NCBI GenBank assembly: GCA_029553475.1
Contig: JAKPKV010000034.1
Location: forward strand, 1 to 56,132
Reading direction: 5' to 3'
DNA from: Armatimonadota bacterium
GTDB taxonomy: Bacteria; Armatimonadota; Hebobacteria; CAIYQO01
Length of the DNA: 56,132 nt
In this document: one piece after another, positions 10,401-17,328 of the stretch
Position numbering within the stretch: position 1 is the first letter of the stretch
Layout of the letters: each line of letters starts with the position of its first letter
The notes under the pieces: model-generated
What the model was told of the DNA's origin: nothing
The model's database searches: none
Seen by the model: the letters and a program-made list of their open reading frames with translations, nothing else
Made by a program: the position numbers and the translations under genes

Positions 10401-11045
10401 GGTGAGCCGCGCCTTGGCATCCACCGCCGCGTGCTCGTCAATCAGCACCACCGGCTCGCCGGCGTAGAGGCGATAGCGCGATTCCCACCTGCCCCCCTCG
10501 CCGAAGGCGACCGTGCAGACCGCCTCCGTGAAGACCGGCCCGCGGGCGGTGACCGTCACCGTCCAGGCGGTCAGCGGCGCGTCGGCGGTCAGGCGCGAGC
10601 CGCCGGCCCATTTGCCTGACCGCAGCCGGATGCCCGCGATGGGGCCGTGCCCCGCCGCCGGCGCTTTGGCCAGCGCGATGCCGGTCTGCCCGTTTGTCAG
10701 GCGAATGCCTTCCGCCGTCTCTTCGATGTGCAGATCGGTGGCGGCGTCCGCCCTGCCCTGCGCGGCGAAGCTGAATGTCCGCGTCGTCAGCGGCGCCAGG
10801 TCGGTCTGGAACGCGATGCGCGCCATGCCATCCGTCCCCGTGTACACCTGATAGACCACCGGCTTCCCGTCTTGGTCCAGCAATGGCCGCCCCGCCCGCG
10901 CCTGCTGCTGGTGCGCGGCGGTCAGCGGAAAGGTGACGCACTCCCGCGTCCACGTCCGGTTCAAGTCTTCGCGCAGCGTGAAGTCCGCCGCCAGCGCGAC
11001 GGTCGCGGCGCAGAGCATCAGCGCCGGCATCAGCCATCGAAACAT
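7488..11045 (-). CDS. Secreted heparinase II/III-like polysaccharide-active protein with CBM4_9-like C-terminus
   Basis: A 1185-residue exported protein. Signal peptide 1-19 (cleavage after VALA), then a beta-rich N-terminal region (about 20-380), a helical region with the character of an alpha/alpha toroid (about 390-690), and a heparinase II/III-like part holding the His/Asp cluster HHAHYDDDSGSIVLYG (from about residue 740), ADDFGYYGY and EDHNMVES. Residues about 1013-1185 look like a CBM4_9 jelly roll, opening with NLFPNNGDFEGG and closing with FYVDDIAVEP. Heparinase II/III families cleave uronic-acid polysaccharides; the substrate here is unknown. ATG at 11045 chosen because GAGGAGG lies 5 nt upstream; the in-frame GTG at 11051 overlaps that site. 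A paralogous protein with the same N-terminal region lies at 50065-54555. Confidence 0.78.
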   Translation of the reverse strand: MFRWLMPALMLCAATVALAADFTLREDLNRTWTRECVTFPLTAAHQQQARAGRPLLDQDGKPVVYQVYTGTDGMARIAFQTDLAPLTTRTFSFAAQGRADAATDLHIEETAEGIRLTNGQTGIALAKAPAAGHGPIAGIRLRSGKWAGGSRLTADAPLTAWTVTVTARGPVFTEAVCTVAFGEGGRWESRYRLYAGEPVVLIDEHAAVDAKARLTLMLSDNFTAESLFFRSGDSPYGKNMVWKMETGPVFDWEPWLRWHASVRRGSTFSVFNAAENDLLSVAAGFAGAWVDPQLPWDKQAHPPLKVVKDDAGVHADLPLMHGQRKWMVGAFERDATLAIMDDPNTALASPLPYRYLIKYGHFPLDMIKDYVLHWPHALEHPRLLMTQKDVERFRAGVKDLAPYQREVQQFLTYVPGNRGKALNQHNMDDAIPAYLATQDPEMGAMMARRVITMYEDAINYLIDQDGLPFGAAPHHQQSTATAVGLADVIYSSPHTTPAQRERLCALAAFLGYTTSRPDYWSTARRYAANPNMTTSVYGYQASLAAFIADHPCAKEWVQEGMAGLKEQLDTWSDDNGGWLEAPHYAMVSYDQILALLVMAQNAGFNDWLFSAPKVKAVARWFAQIDTPPDSRLGGFRHRPPIGNTYLNEPNGIYGLLAYLFKERDPRFAAEMQWQWQQNNYYGTSGIGGFFPAFAGYRKILTDRTLPAAVPQYGSANFPKTGLVLRDSYPSERETYLHMIHGPHHAHYDDDSGSIVLYGKGRILADDFGYYGYAPQEDHNMVESPVAGRGVMTLRDFVTSPRYDYTAGVKEGWTRQIAMMKGATPDDPCYFVINDAFKVSGAATWRLWMTAEDVKVTGQRALLVGKEDVDMDIIFLTPADAPLTTETKTRRSGSGMTAKWQWGPMEITQIGLIAAMPRTAGSTVLLYPRLKTAKPPTVTPLAGGKGVKVAHDAGVDYVFLSDTPFTYDEGDMHFEGMAGMIQLRGKEVLVAMGSGGTVSARGKTATSDAPLPTVTANLFPNNGDFEGGALAPLTAGTNGAVTAALYKGNPVAGDTTHTGQYCVAYTLNEKGGGTFHGNYRIPVDPRRVYRISMNVYADAAITGLFGGYGINSVTQNVRTKDDRVWEWRAWLKGPTEGWKRLETTLGPEGSGAQHIWPPGIELTHMVIRINGEPGTFYVDDIAVEPQ

Positions 11046-11223
11046 GAGCACCTCCTCAGGTATATCGCTTAAAATTCACCTTCGCCGGCGCGAGAGGAGT
11101 TCCTGCCGGACAGATGCGATGGGATGGACATTGGAAGGCGCTGACCCTTCGCGCCCCGCGTGTCCTGGACGCGGGCGTCGCGCGCGGTCGTCGCAAGAGC
11201 GCCGGCGCGGTGAACGGGGAGGG

Positions 11224-12018
11224 TTACTGGAAGAGCGCCAGGCTGAGGGCCATCACCAGCATGCCGCCGATGATGCCGAGGATCGCCTCGTGCGCCAATT
11301 TCGTCTCCTGCTGCCCCGGTTCGCGATGATAACTCAACGGCAAAATTTCATCGAAGCTGATGAAGGTCATCAACCCGCCCACGCCGGCGAGCATCCCGCC
11401 CATCACCGCCTCGCGCACGCCGGTCGGCAGCAGGATGATCCACCACCCCGCCAGCAGCGCCCCCAGCGGCTCCGCCAGGCCGGAGAGGAGCGAGACGCCG
11501 AAGGCCAGACGCCGGTTGCCGGTCGCCGCGTAAATGGGCAGCGAGACGGCGATGCCCTCCGGGATGTTATGGATGGCAATCGCCACCGCCAGCGCGATGC
11601 CGAGTTTGACATTCGCCGCGGAGGACGCGAAGACGGCCATCCCCTCGGGGAAGTTGTGAATCATCAGGCCGATGGCGGTGAGCATGCCGGCGCGCAGCAC
11701 GTGCTTGCCCGCCCCGCCTTCCTTCAGCGGGATTTTCTCCGCGAGGAACTCGTGCGGGATGAGGGTGTCGAGCAGCGCGATGAAGGCGATGCCGCCGAAA
11801 AAGGCGAGATTGCCGCCGACGAAGCCCAGCGTAGCAATGCCCGTGCCGAGGAGCTCGGTGAAGGAGACATACAGCATCACCCCGGCGGAGAAGCCGAGCA
11901 TGAGCCGGAGGAAGCCCGGCGAGACGCTTTTCACGAAGAGCCCGATGAGACTGCCCACGCCGGTGGCCAGCCCCGCCAGCAGCGTGAGGACAATCGGAAC
12001 CAGGAGATTGGAGAGCAT
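11224..12018 (-). CDS. zupT: ZIP-family divalent metal transporter
   Basis: A 264-residue inner-membrane transporter of zinc and other divalent cations. Eight hydrophobic segments are visible. The two metal-binding helices carry HNFPEG (about 121-126) and HNIPEG (about 150-155), the defining motifs of the ZupT branch, and the end GMLVMALSLALF is a typical last helix. Length equals the E. coli protein. A purine-rich AAAGGTGAAAG precedes the ATG at some distance. It follows the MFS gene on the same strand by 38 nt and may share its transcript. No metal regulator is seen nearby. Confidence 0.9.
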   Translation of the reverse strand: MLSNLLVPIVLTLLAGLATGVGSLIGLFVKSVSPGFLRLMLGFSAGVMLYVSFTELLGTGIATLGFVGGNLAFFGGIAFIALLDTLIPHEFLAEKIPLKEGGAGKHVLRAGMLTAIGLMIHNFPEGMAVFASSAANVKLGIALAVAIAIHNIPEGIAVSLPIYAATGNRRLAFGVSLLSGLAEPLGALLAGWWIILLPTGVREAVMGGMLAGVGGLMTFISFDEILPLSYHREPGQQETKLAHEAILGIIGGMLVMALSLALFQ

Positions 12019-12056
12019 ACGCCGTGTCTTTCACCTTTCGCGAGGCGTTGCACGCC

Positions 12057-13496
12057 TTATTCGCCTGCAACGCGTGATTTCCCTGCCGGGCGACGCCGGC
12101 GGCGGCCCAGCGATTCGGCCATGGCCGCGCCCAGCTCCCGGAGGACGCGCCCGCCCGGCACGTCGCCCGGCAGCGGCAGCCGCACCAGCAGGAAGGCGAA
12201 GACGAGCACGCGGAGCAGCAGCGCGGTGAGGAAGAGCGGATGGTAGTGCGACACCCACGCCGGCAGACCGGGGATGAGCGGGAGCTGCCCTTTCCAGAAG
12301 CTGGCGAGGATGCCCCCCAGCGCCGCCCCGGTCATGCCGGCGAGGCCGTTCAGCACGTTGAGCGAGGCGAGATAGGTGGTGTGGCGGTGGGTGGAGAACC
12401 CCCGCACGCGCATGTGAATCTCCACTTGCGCGATACCGGAGTTCGCCATACCGGCGAAGAGGGTCTGCACGGGGATGAGCCAGAGCAGCTCCTGACGCAT
12501 GAGCAGCCAGACGCTGGATACCAGCAGATTGCCCACCGTGGCGAGCACCAGCACCGATTTCGGGCCGACGCGGTCGAGCACCTGGCCCCAGTGCGGCGCC
12601 ATCCACGCCATGATCAGCGTGGGCGCCACCGCGAGGAAGAGGTTCGCCAGAAACACGCTCATGCCCAGGCCGGCGTTGGCCGCGCTTTCATAGCAGTACC
12701 GCCAGAGGAAGGGGTCCATCATCCCCACCGCGATGCCGGTGAGAAACATGAAGGGGGCATACCAGCGGAACGCCGGATGCTGCCAGGGGGCGCGCAGGAT
12801 GTCTTTCAGCGTGGGGGGCGCCCCCTCCACCGGGCGGGGGTGTTCCGGCACGGCGCGGATGAAGAGCAGGTCCGCCAGCCCGAAGGCGGTGGCGGCGAGG
12901 AAGATGATGACGTAGAGCCAGCCCTGCCACTCGAAACGGTCCAGCAGGACGGAGACGAGGGTGGCGACGACGAGCATGGCGATCATGGCGGAGCGCTGGC
13001 GGTAGCCGAAGAATTTTCCGGCCGCGGAGAGGGGCACCAGGCGCGAGAACCAGGCCAGCGTGCCGCCGGCGCCGAAGTGCTGGAAGAAGGCGGTGATGAA
13101 AAACAGCGCGGCGAGCAGCGCCATGCGCGCCGCCAGCGGCATCTGGAGGATCCAGACGAGGGTGAGGGCGATGACCGCCCAGAGCAGGCGCTGAGGGAGA
13201 CAATAGGTGAGGTATTTCGGCTTGATGCGGCCGGAGCGCTCCGCCGCCAGCGAGCCGAAGAACTGGGCGAAGACCGCCGCCGGGGCCATCGCCATGATGA
13301 TGCCGTACCAAAAATCGTCCACCCGCAGGCAGCGCGTGAGAAAGGAGGTGAACACCGCGCCCGTGGTGAGGGCGGTGAAGGCGGACGTCGCCGCCGCCGC
13401 CAGCAGGATGTTGCGCAGCCCCAGCCGGATGTCGGCGACGCGATAGCGTTCTTCCTCCGGTACGGGCGTGGGAGTCGTCTGCGCAGTATCGCTCAC
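12057..13496 (-). CDS. Major facilitator superfamily transporter
   Basis: A 479-residue inner-membrane protein with twelve hydrophobic segments in two halves, separated by a charged loop near residues 210-230 (EHPRPVEGAPPTLKDILRA). The N-terminus is a soluble tail of about 25 residues. The general MFS fold is clear (FFGSLAAERSGRIKPK in the loop between helices 2 and 3) but no substrate motif is recognisable. Starts at GTG 13496 with AGGA just upstream. Probably cotranscribed with the downstream ZIP transporter. The upstream intergenic patch is AT-rich and could serve divergent promoters. Confidence 0.8.
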   Translation of the reverse strand: MSDTAQTTPTPVPEEERYRVADIRLGLRNILLAAAATSAFTALTTGAVFTSFLTRCLRVDDFWYGIIMAMAPAAVFAQFFGSLAAERSGRIKPKYLTYCLPQRLLWAVIALTLVWILQMPLAARMALLAALFFITAFFQHFGAGGTLAWFSRLVPLSAAGKFFGYRQRSAMIAMLVVATLVSVLLDRFEWQGWLYVIIFLAATAFGLADLLFIRAVPEHPRPVEGAPPTLKDILRAPWQHPAFRWYAPFMFLTGIAVGMMDPFLWRYCYESAANAGLGMSVFLANLFLAVAPTLIMAWMAPHWGQVLDRVGPKSVLVLATVGNLLVSSVWLLMRQELLWLIPVQTLFAGMANSGIAQVEIHMRVRGFSTHRHTTYLASLNVLNGLAGMTGAALGGILASFWKGQLPLIPGLPAWVSHYHPLFLTALLLRVLVFAFLLVRLPLPGDVPGGRVLRELGAAMAESLGRRRRRPAGKSRVAGE

Positions 13497-13606
13497 ACCG
13501 ATATCCTACGGTACCGCGGGGCGAATTCCCTTTTTCCCTTGCGGAGCGAGTAATCAGACACCTTCCAGGCCCCGGCAGGTTTAGTCGTTACTTATATTGT
13601 TTATTA

Positions 13607-13612
13607 TATAAT
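13607..13612 (+). promoter_or_regulatory. AT-rich promoter patch with TATAAT
   Basis: Bases 13585-13625 are an unusually AT-rich island in a GC-rich contig and contain TATAAT at 13607-13612, about 60 nt before the small secreted protein gene. No strong -35 is seen. The patch also reads as possible -10 sequences on the other strand toward the MFS gene. Confidence 0.4.
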
Positions 13613-13671
13613 TGTATTTACATTTTAGCGGGGTTCGACAGACGGCTCCCCGCCGAAGGGAGGAGAGGGCC

Positions 13672-13956
13672 ATGACACAAATAGGTTTGCTGCTGGCATT
13701 GGCCATGTGTGGCACGATGGGGGTGGCCAATCCCGTGGCCGGGTGTGGGACATGCATGTCGTGTGAGCCCGCGCAGCCGCGACCGGCCATCTGCGCCGTG
13801 CAGCCATTTACCGCCGACACGCAGTATCTGTCGCTGCAAGGCTATTTGCGCTGGCAGCACTTCCAGGAAAACAACACCTGGTTGAATCACCGGCAGGCGG
13901 TCGCGAAAACGGAAGAAGAGACGCGCCTGTGCTACCTGCCTGACTGGCAGTTCTAA
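13672..13956 (+). CDS. Small secreted Cys-bearing protein of unknown function
   Basis: A 94-residue protein with a signal peptide (MTQIGLLLALAMCGTMGVA) and a mature part opening with CGTCMSCEP and AICAV. A Gln/Asn/Trp-rich C-terminal half follows (WQHFQENNTWLNHRQAVAK). The CxxCxxC spacing could bind a metal or form disulfides; no family is recognised. The ATG was chosen for GGGAGGAGAGGG just upstream and because the signal peptide starts there. It is flanked by an AT-rich promoter patch and a strong hairpin, so it looks like an independent transcription unit. Confidence 0.6.
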   Translation: MTQIGLLLALAMCGTMGVANPVAGCGTCMSCEPAQPRPAICAVQPFTADTQYLSLQGYLRWQHFQENNTWLNHRQAVAKTEEETRLCYLPDWQF

Positions 13957-13975
13957 ACAGCAGCGCGGCCCGTCA

Positions 13976-14010
13976 CCACGACCCCGTCTTCCAGGGAGGC
14001 GGGGTCGTGG
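13976..14010 (+). terminator. Terminator of the small secreted protein gene
   Basis: CCACGACCCCG at 13976-13986 pairs perfectly with CGGGGTCGTGG at 14000-14010, and the intervening bases can extend the stem. It lies 20 nt after the stop codon and is followed by TATTTGGT. Confidence 0.7.
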
Positions 14011-14068
14011 TATTTGGTCCCAGGTTCGGAGGGTATTTTGGTGGTGTCAGGGGGCGAAGAGGATTGCG

Positions 14069-14097
14069 TTGACACCGTTTCCGGGCATCCGTATAAT
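14069..14097 (+). promoter_or_regulatory. Consensus sigma-70 promoter for the polyprenyl synthase gene
   Basis: TTGACA at 14069-14074, a 17-nt spacer and TATAAT at 14092-14097: a perfect match to the housekeeping consensus. Start of transcription would be near 14104, leaving a leader of about 55 nt. Confidence 0.85.
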
Positions 14098-14157
14098 GCG
14101 GGACGGCGCTGTATCGCCCGTTTTGGGGCGGCATGGCGCGGGAATGCGAGATCATTC

Positions 14158-15144
14158 ATGGCGCTTCACACCCTGCATCCATCGCTGCCGGAGTGGACCA
14201 CGGCCCTCGACGCGCACCTGCAATCACTGTTCACCGATGAATACGCGCTGTTATATGAGGCGTCGGTGGCGGTGGTGGGGTCGCGCGGCAAGCGGTTGCG
14301 GCCGGTGATGCTGATGCTCGCGACCTCCTGCTACGGCGCGGTGGATACCCGCGTGTTGCATTACGCGGCGGCGGTCGAGCTGATACACGCCGCGTCGCTG
14401 GTGCATGACGACGTGGTGGACGAGGCGGATTCGCGCCGCGGCGTCCCCGCCGCCCACCGGCGCTGGGGCACCAAATTCTCCGTGCTGCTGGGCGATTACC
14501 TGCTGGCGCGGGTGTTCGAGCTGGCCGCGGAGGAGTCCGTGCCGGCCATCATGCGCCTGCTGTCGTCCACCGCCACCGACATGGGACGCGCCGTCACCAT
14601 GGAGCTCACCGCGCTGACCATTGACGCCGCCGAATCCACCTACTGGACCATCATTCGCGGGAAAACCGCCACCCTGTTCGGCGCGTCGGCGGCGATCGGC
14701 GCGATCCTCGGCAACGCGCCTGCCGCCGACGCGCGCGCATTGCTGGCGACCGGCGAGGCATTCGGCTATGCGTTTCAAGTGGCGGATGACCTGCTGGACC
14801 TCCAGGCGGGCGAGAGCGAGCGCGGCAAGCCGCAGGGGATTGACTGGCATCAGCGCCGCGCCACGCTGCCGCTGCTGTACGCCGTGCAGCACGCGCCGGG
14901 CGCCGTCGTGGCGGAGTTGCGCCGCCTCTGGGGCCTGGAGGCCCTGTCGCCGGAGGAGTTTGCGCTGCTGCGGCACCTGGTCGAGGCGGCCGGGGGGTTT
15001 GACTACGGCTGGCGCAAGGTAAAGGAATATCAGGATACGGCCTGCGCCAATCTGGAGATCATCCCCGCCGGTGAAGGCCGTGATGCCCTGCTCCGCGCGT
15101 GCCGGGAGAGTTTCCCCCTGCCGGTGCTGCCGGCGTCGTCATAA
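14158..15144 (+). CDS. Trans-polyprenyl diphosphate synthase (octaprenyl/heptaprenyl type)
   Basis: A 328-residue cytoplasmic prenyltransferase that would extend FPP/GPP with IPP to the side chain of a respiratory quinone. It shows RGKRLRPVMLMLA, the first aspartate-rich motif HDDVVDEADSRRG, GDYLLARVF and the second motif FQVADDLLD. The second motif ends there rather than with the usual continuing Asp block. The length suits the IspB/HepS class. ATG 14158 was chosen because the protein aligns from there and a longer reading frame would begin upstream of the promoter; the ribosome binding site is weak. Driven by a consensus promoter, so probably constitutive. Chain length cannot be read with certainty. 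Confidence 0.88.
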   Translation: MALHTLHPSLPEWTTALDAHLQSLFTDEYALLYEASVAVVGSRGKRLRPVMLMLATSCYGAVDTRVLHYAAAVELIHAASLVHDDVVDEADSRRGVPAAHRRWGTKFSVLLGDYLLARVFELAAEESVPAIMRLLSSTATDMGRAVTMELTALTIDAAESTYWTIIRGKTATLFGASAAIGAILGNAPAADARALLATGEAFGYAFQVADDLLDLQAGESERGKPQGIDWHQRRATLPLLYAVQHAPGAVVAELRRLWGLEALSPEEFALLRHLVEAAGGFDYGWRKVKEYQDTACANLEIIPAGEGRDALLRACRESFPLPVLPASS

Positions 15145-15252
15145 TGGCGGAGGCCGTGTTGGCGCCACGCCACTTCGGCGCATGGCGCACGACCCCAAAC
15201 AGCCTGGGGCAAGCCGATAGGGCAACGGTGATCCTGTCTATCGAGGTGAGGC

Positions 15253-16929
15253 GTGCGCGTTTGGCTCATATTGCTGTTCGGTCTCTGGGTGCTGTCGCCG
15301 CTGACGGCGGCCCAACAGCCGACGACGATTGCCGGGGCGGAAGAGGCGATCATGCGTGCCGACGCGCTGGGCGCCGGCCGCGATTTTTCCGGCGCCATTG
15401 CCATACTCAAGCGCTCGCTGGGCAAATATCCGACGTACGAGCGCCTGTACCTGTCGCTGGCCTACTGGCAGGAAGTGAAAGGCATCATAGACCAGGCGGT
15501 GCTGCCGACGTATGCGATGGACGCGCGCAAGTACCACTTCCGCACCCAGCTCCAGAAATTCCCGGCGCTGGCGCGCGACCTCTTTGAGACCTACGGCCAG
15601 GCGATGATGAACGTGCAGGACGCCCGCGTGGCGCCGCGCTTCGCCCGCAGCCTGATCTACCAGGAGTTCCCGCTGGAGCTGGGCCAATTCGGGCCGCTGG
15701 CGCTGCCCGCCGACCCGACGTTCTACACGTACACCCTCTCCGACATGGCGCTGCCCGCCGAACGGCGCGGTACGCGGCAGTGCCTCATCACCACGAAACC
15801 CTGGGAGCTGGTCGCCTATGCCGACAACAACGGCAACGCGCTGCCCGGCTACCAGGAAGACCCGAAATACGGGCCCACATCCACCGCGTATACCGATCAG
15901 CGCTATGGCGGCTGGACCTTCAACCGGATGATCGTCGCCTACGAGCTGGAGCCGGAGACCAAGCTCTGGAAGCTGCGCTTCCGCATCTTCTGGCAGGATG
16001 CCCCGAGCCGCAGCGCCGCCCGCCGGCAGCTCGCGCGCAGCACCGCCGAACTGCTGCTGCGCCTGTCCGGGCTGGCGCGCGCGTACGGCGGGTTCACGCC
16101 GCGCTTTGCCGCGGATGGCGTGATGAACATCTGGCTGGCGGAGAAAGGGCAGGCTGGCGGCGAGGCGGTGAACAACAACATCTACCTGTTCGAGGTCGGC
16201 ACGCCGCGCGCGGAGGCGGAGTGGGTCCGCGAGCTCGCGCACGAATACGGGCACAGCACGCTGCCGATGGTGGGCGGCTACGCGCAGCCGGAGTGGGGCG
16301 CCAACGGCCGCCTGGGCGAGCGCCTCTTCCTGCGCTGGCTGCTGCGCAACCCCTCGCCGGCGGAGGCGCACCCGTGGGTGAAAGCGCTGAACGCCGCCGA
16401 GCTGAAAAACACGCGCATTGACGCGCCGATTCGCCTCTTCGCGAGCCTCGGCCCGCACGCCCCCAAGCTGCGCGAGACGGACGCCACCGCGATGGACGGT
16501 TTCGTGGGCCTGGCGCTGTACCTGGAGCAGGCGCACGGCAGCGCCGCGCTGAGTTGGGCGCTCTCCAACATCAAGTCGCCGCTCTACGGCACGGGGGAGC
16601 AGGACGGCGGTTTCCGCGCCATGGTGGAGTCCTACTCGCGCATCCTGCTCGGCGGCGCGCAGCCCTTCGTGACGCTGAACGTCAGCGACTTGCCGAAAGA
16701 CCTGCCCTACTGGGTCTACCTGACCGAAGGGGTCTGGCGCATCGAGCTGGCGGCGCGTGATGACGCCCCCATGCAGGTGACGGTGGAGGTTGACGGCACG
16801 GCGTGCACGGCCCGCTCCGCCACCAGCTACACCACCCCCACCCTCCCGCCGGGCTGGCACCGCCTGCGCGTCTCGCCGGAAGGCATCATTCTGCCGGCGC
16901 TGAGCACGATCAAGCTGGTGAAGGAATAG
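15253..16929 (+). CDS. Secreted HEYGH zinc-metallopeptidase-like protein
   Basis: A 558-residue exported protein. Signal peptide about 1-20 (LILLFGLWVLSPLTAAQ), then a helical region with TPR-like character (about 25-110), a middle part of unknown fold, and HEYGH at 330-334. HEYGH is an intact HExxH zinc site, with Glu356 or Glu347 as a possible third ligand. The C-terminal 110 residues are beta-rich (YWVYLTEGVWRIEL, MQVTVEVDG). No named peptidase family is recognised. Start is GTG 15253 with GAGGTGAGG directly upstream. It stands alone between the polyprenyl synthase gene and a repeat-bearing spacer. A protease or a glycan-active metalloenzyme are both possible. Confidence 0.65.
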   Translation: MRVWLILLFGLWVLSPLTAAQQPTTIAGAEEAIMRADALGAGRDFSGAIAILKRSLGKYPTYERLYLSLAYWQEVKGIIDQAVLPTYAMDARKYHFRTQLQKFPALARDLFETYGQAMMNVQDARVAPRFARSLIYQEFPLELGQFGPLALPADPTFYTYTLSDMALPAERRGTRQCLITTKPWELVAYADNNGNALPGYQEDPKYGPTSTAYTDQRYGGWTFNRMIVAYELEPETKLWKLRFRIFWQDAPSRSAARRQLARSTAELLLRLSGLARAYGGFTPRFAADGVMNIWLAEKGQAGGEAVNNNIYLFEVGTPRAEAEWVRELAHEYGHSTLPMVGGYAQPEWGANGRLGERLFLRWLLRNPSPAEAHPWVKALNAAELKNTRIDAPIRLFASLGPHAPKLRETDATAMDGFVGLALYLEQAHGSAALSWALSNIKSPLYGTGEQDGGFRAMVESYSRILLGGAQPFVTLNVSDLPKDLPYWVYLTEGVWRIELAARDDAPMQVTVEVDGTACTARSATSYTTPTLPPGWHRLRVSPEGIILPALSTIKLVKE

Positions 16930-17062
16930 CGCGGGTGGCGGGCGAAAGCGTCCCCCGGATTCACATCCGGGGCTGGAGAAACGAAGTCCACCGGCGTGGA
17001 CTGGCCGGATCGGGCTGACAGACCGAGTACCGAGCAACGCGGGAGTCATGTGGCACAGCGCA

Positions 17063-17190
17063 TGCACTCCGCATGTACTGGGGCCGCGGAGTTGTACTCC
17101 GCACGAGTTGGCACGCTCTTTGTCCAACGATAAGGATGAGGTCACTCATGCGGAGTGCAACTCCGCGGCCCCAGTGGTGGGCGGAGTGCA
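17063..17190. repeat. Inverted repeat of two 40-42-bp units (MITE-like)
   Basis: The left unit 17063-17102 (TGCACTCCGC, ACTGGGGCCGCGGAGTTG, TACTCCGCA) is repeated in inverse at 17149-17190 with few changes, around a 46-bp AT-richer centre. A single unit recurs at 49841-49881. The units are themselves partly palindromic (TGCGGAGT/ACTCCGCA). No coding capacity. Confidence 0.75.
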
Positions 17191-17272
17191 ACGCCGCGGG
17201 CCCGGGTGCGGCGGCTCGACGGAGTCTCGCCCTCCAGGTGTGCGAAACGGAAAGTGCGCGAAGCAACATTGT

Positions 17273-17300
17273 ACGGGGCAGGCCATCTGGCCTGCCCCGT
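17273..17300 (-). terminator. Hairpin downstream of the acyl-CoA synthetase gene
   Basis: ACGGGGCAGGCCA and TGGCCTGCCCCGT form a perfect 13-bp stem with TC between, 29 nt past the leftward stop codon. On the minus strand no U-tract follows. Confidence 0.65.
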
Positions 17301-17328
17301 TGCGGTTTCCAGCTTTTCCCGCCCTGTC

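Larger units (their letters stand above)
16930..17328. other. Gene-free spacer holding a palindromic repeat and a terminator
   Basis: No supported gene. It holds the 17063-17190 inverted repeat, a degenerate third unit at about 17180-17206 (GGCGGAGTGCAACGCCGCGG) and the hairpin at 17273-17300. The genes on either side converge. Confidence 0.6.
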
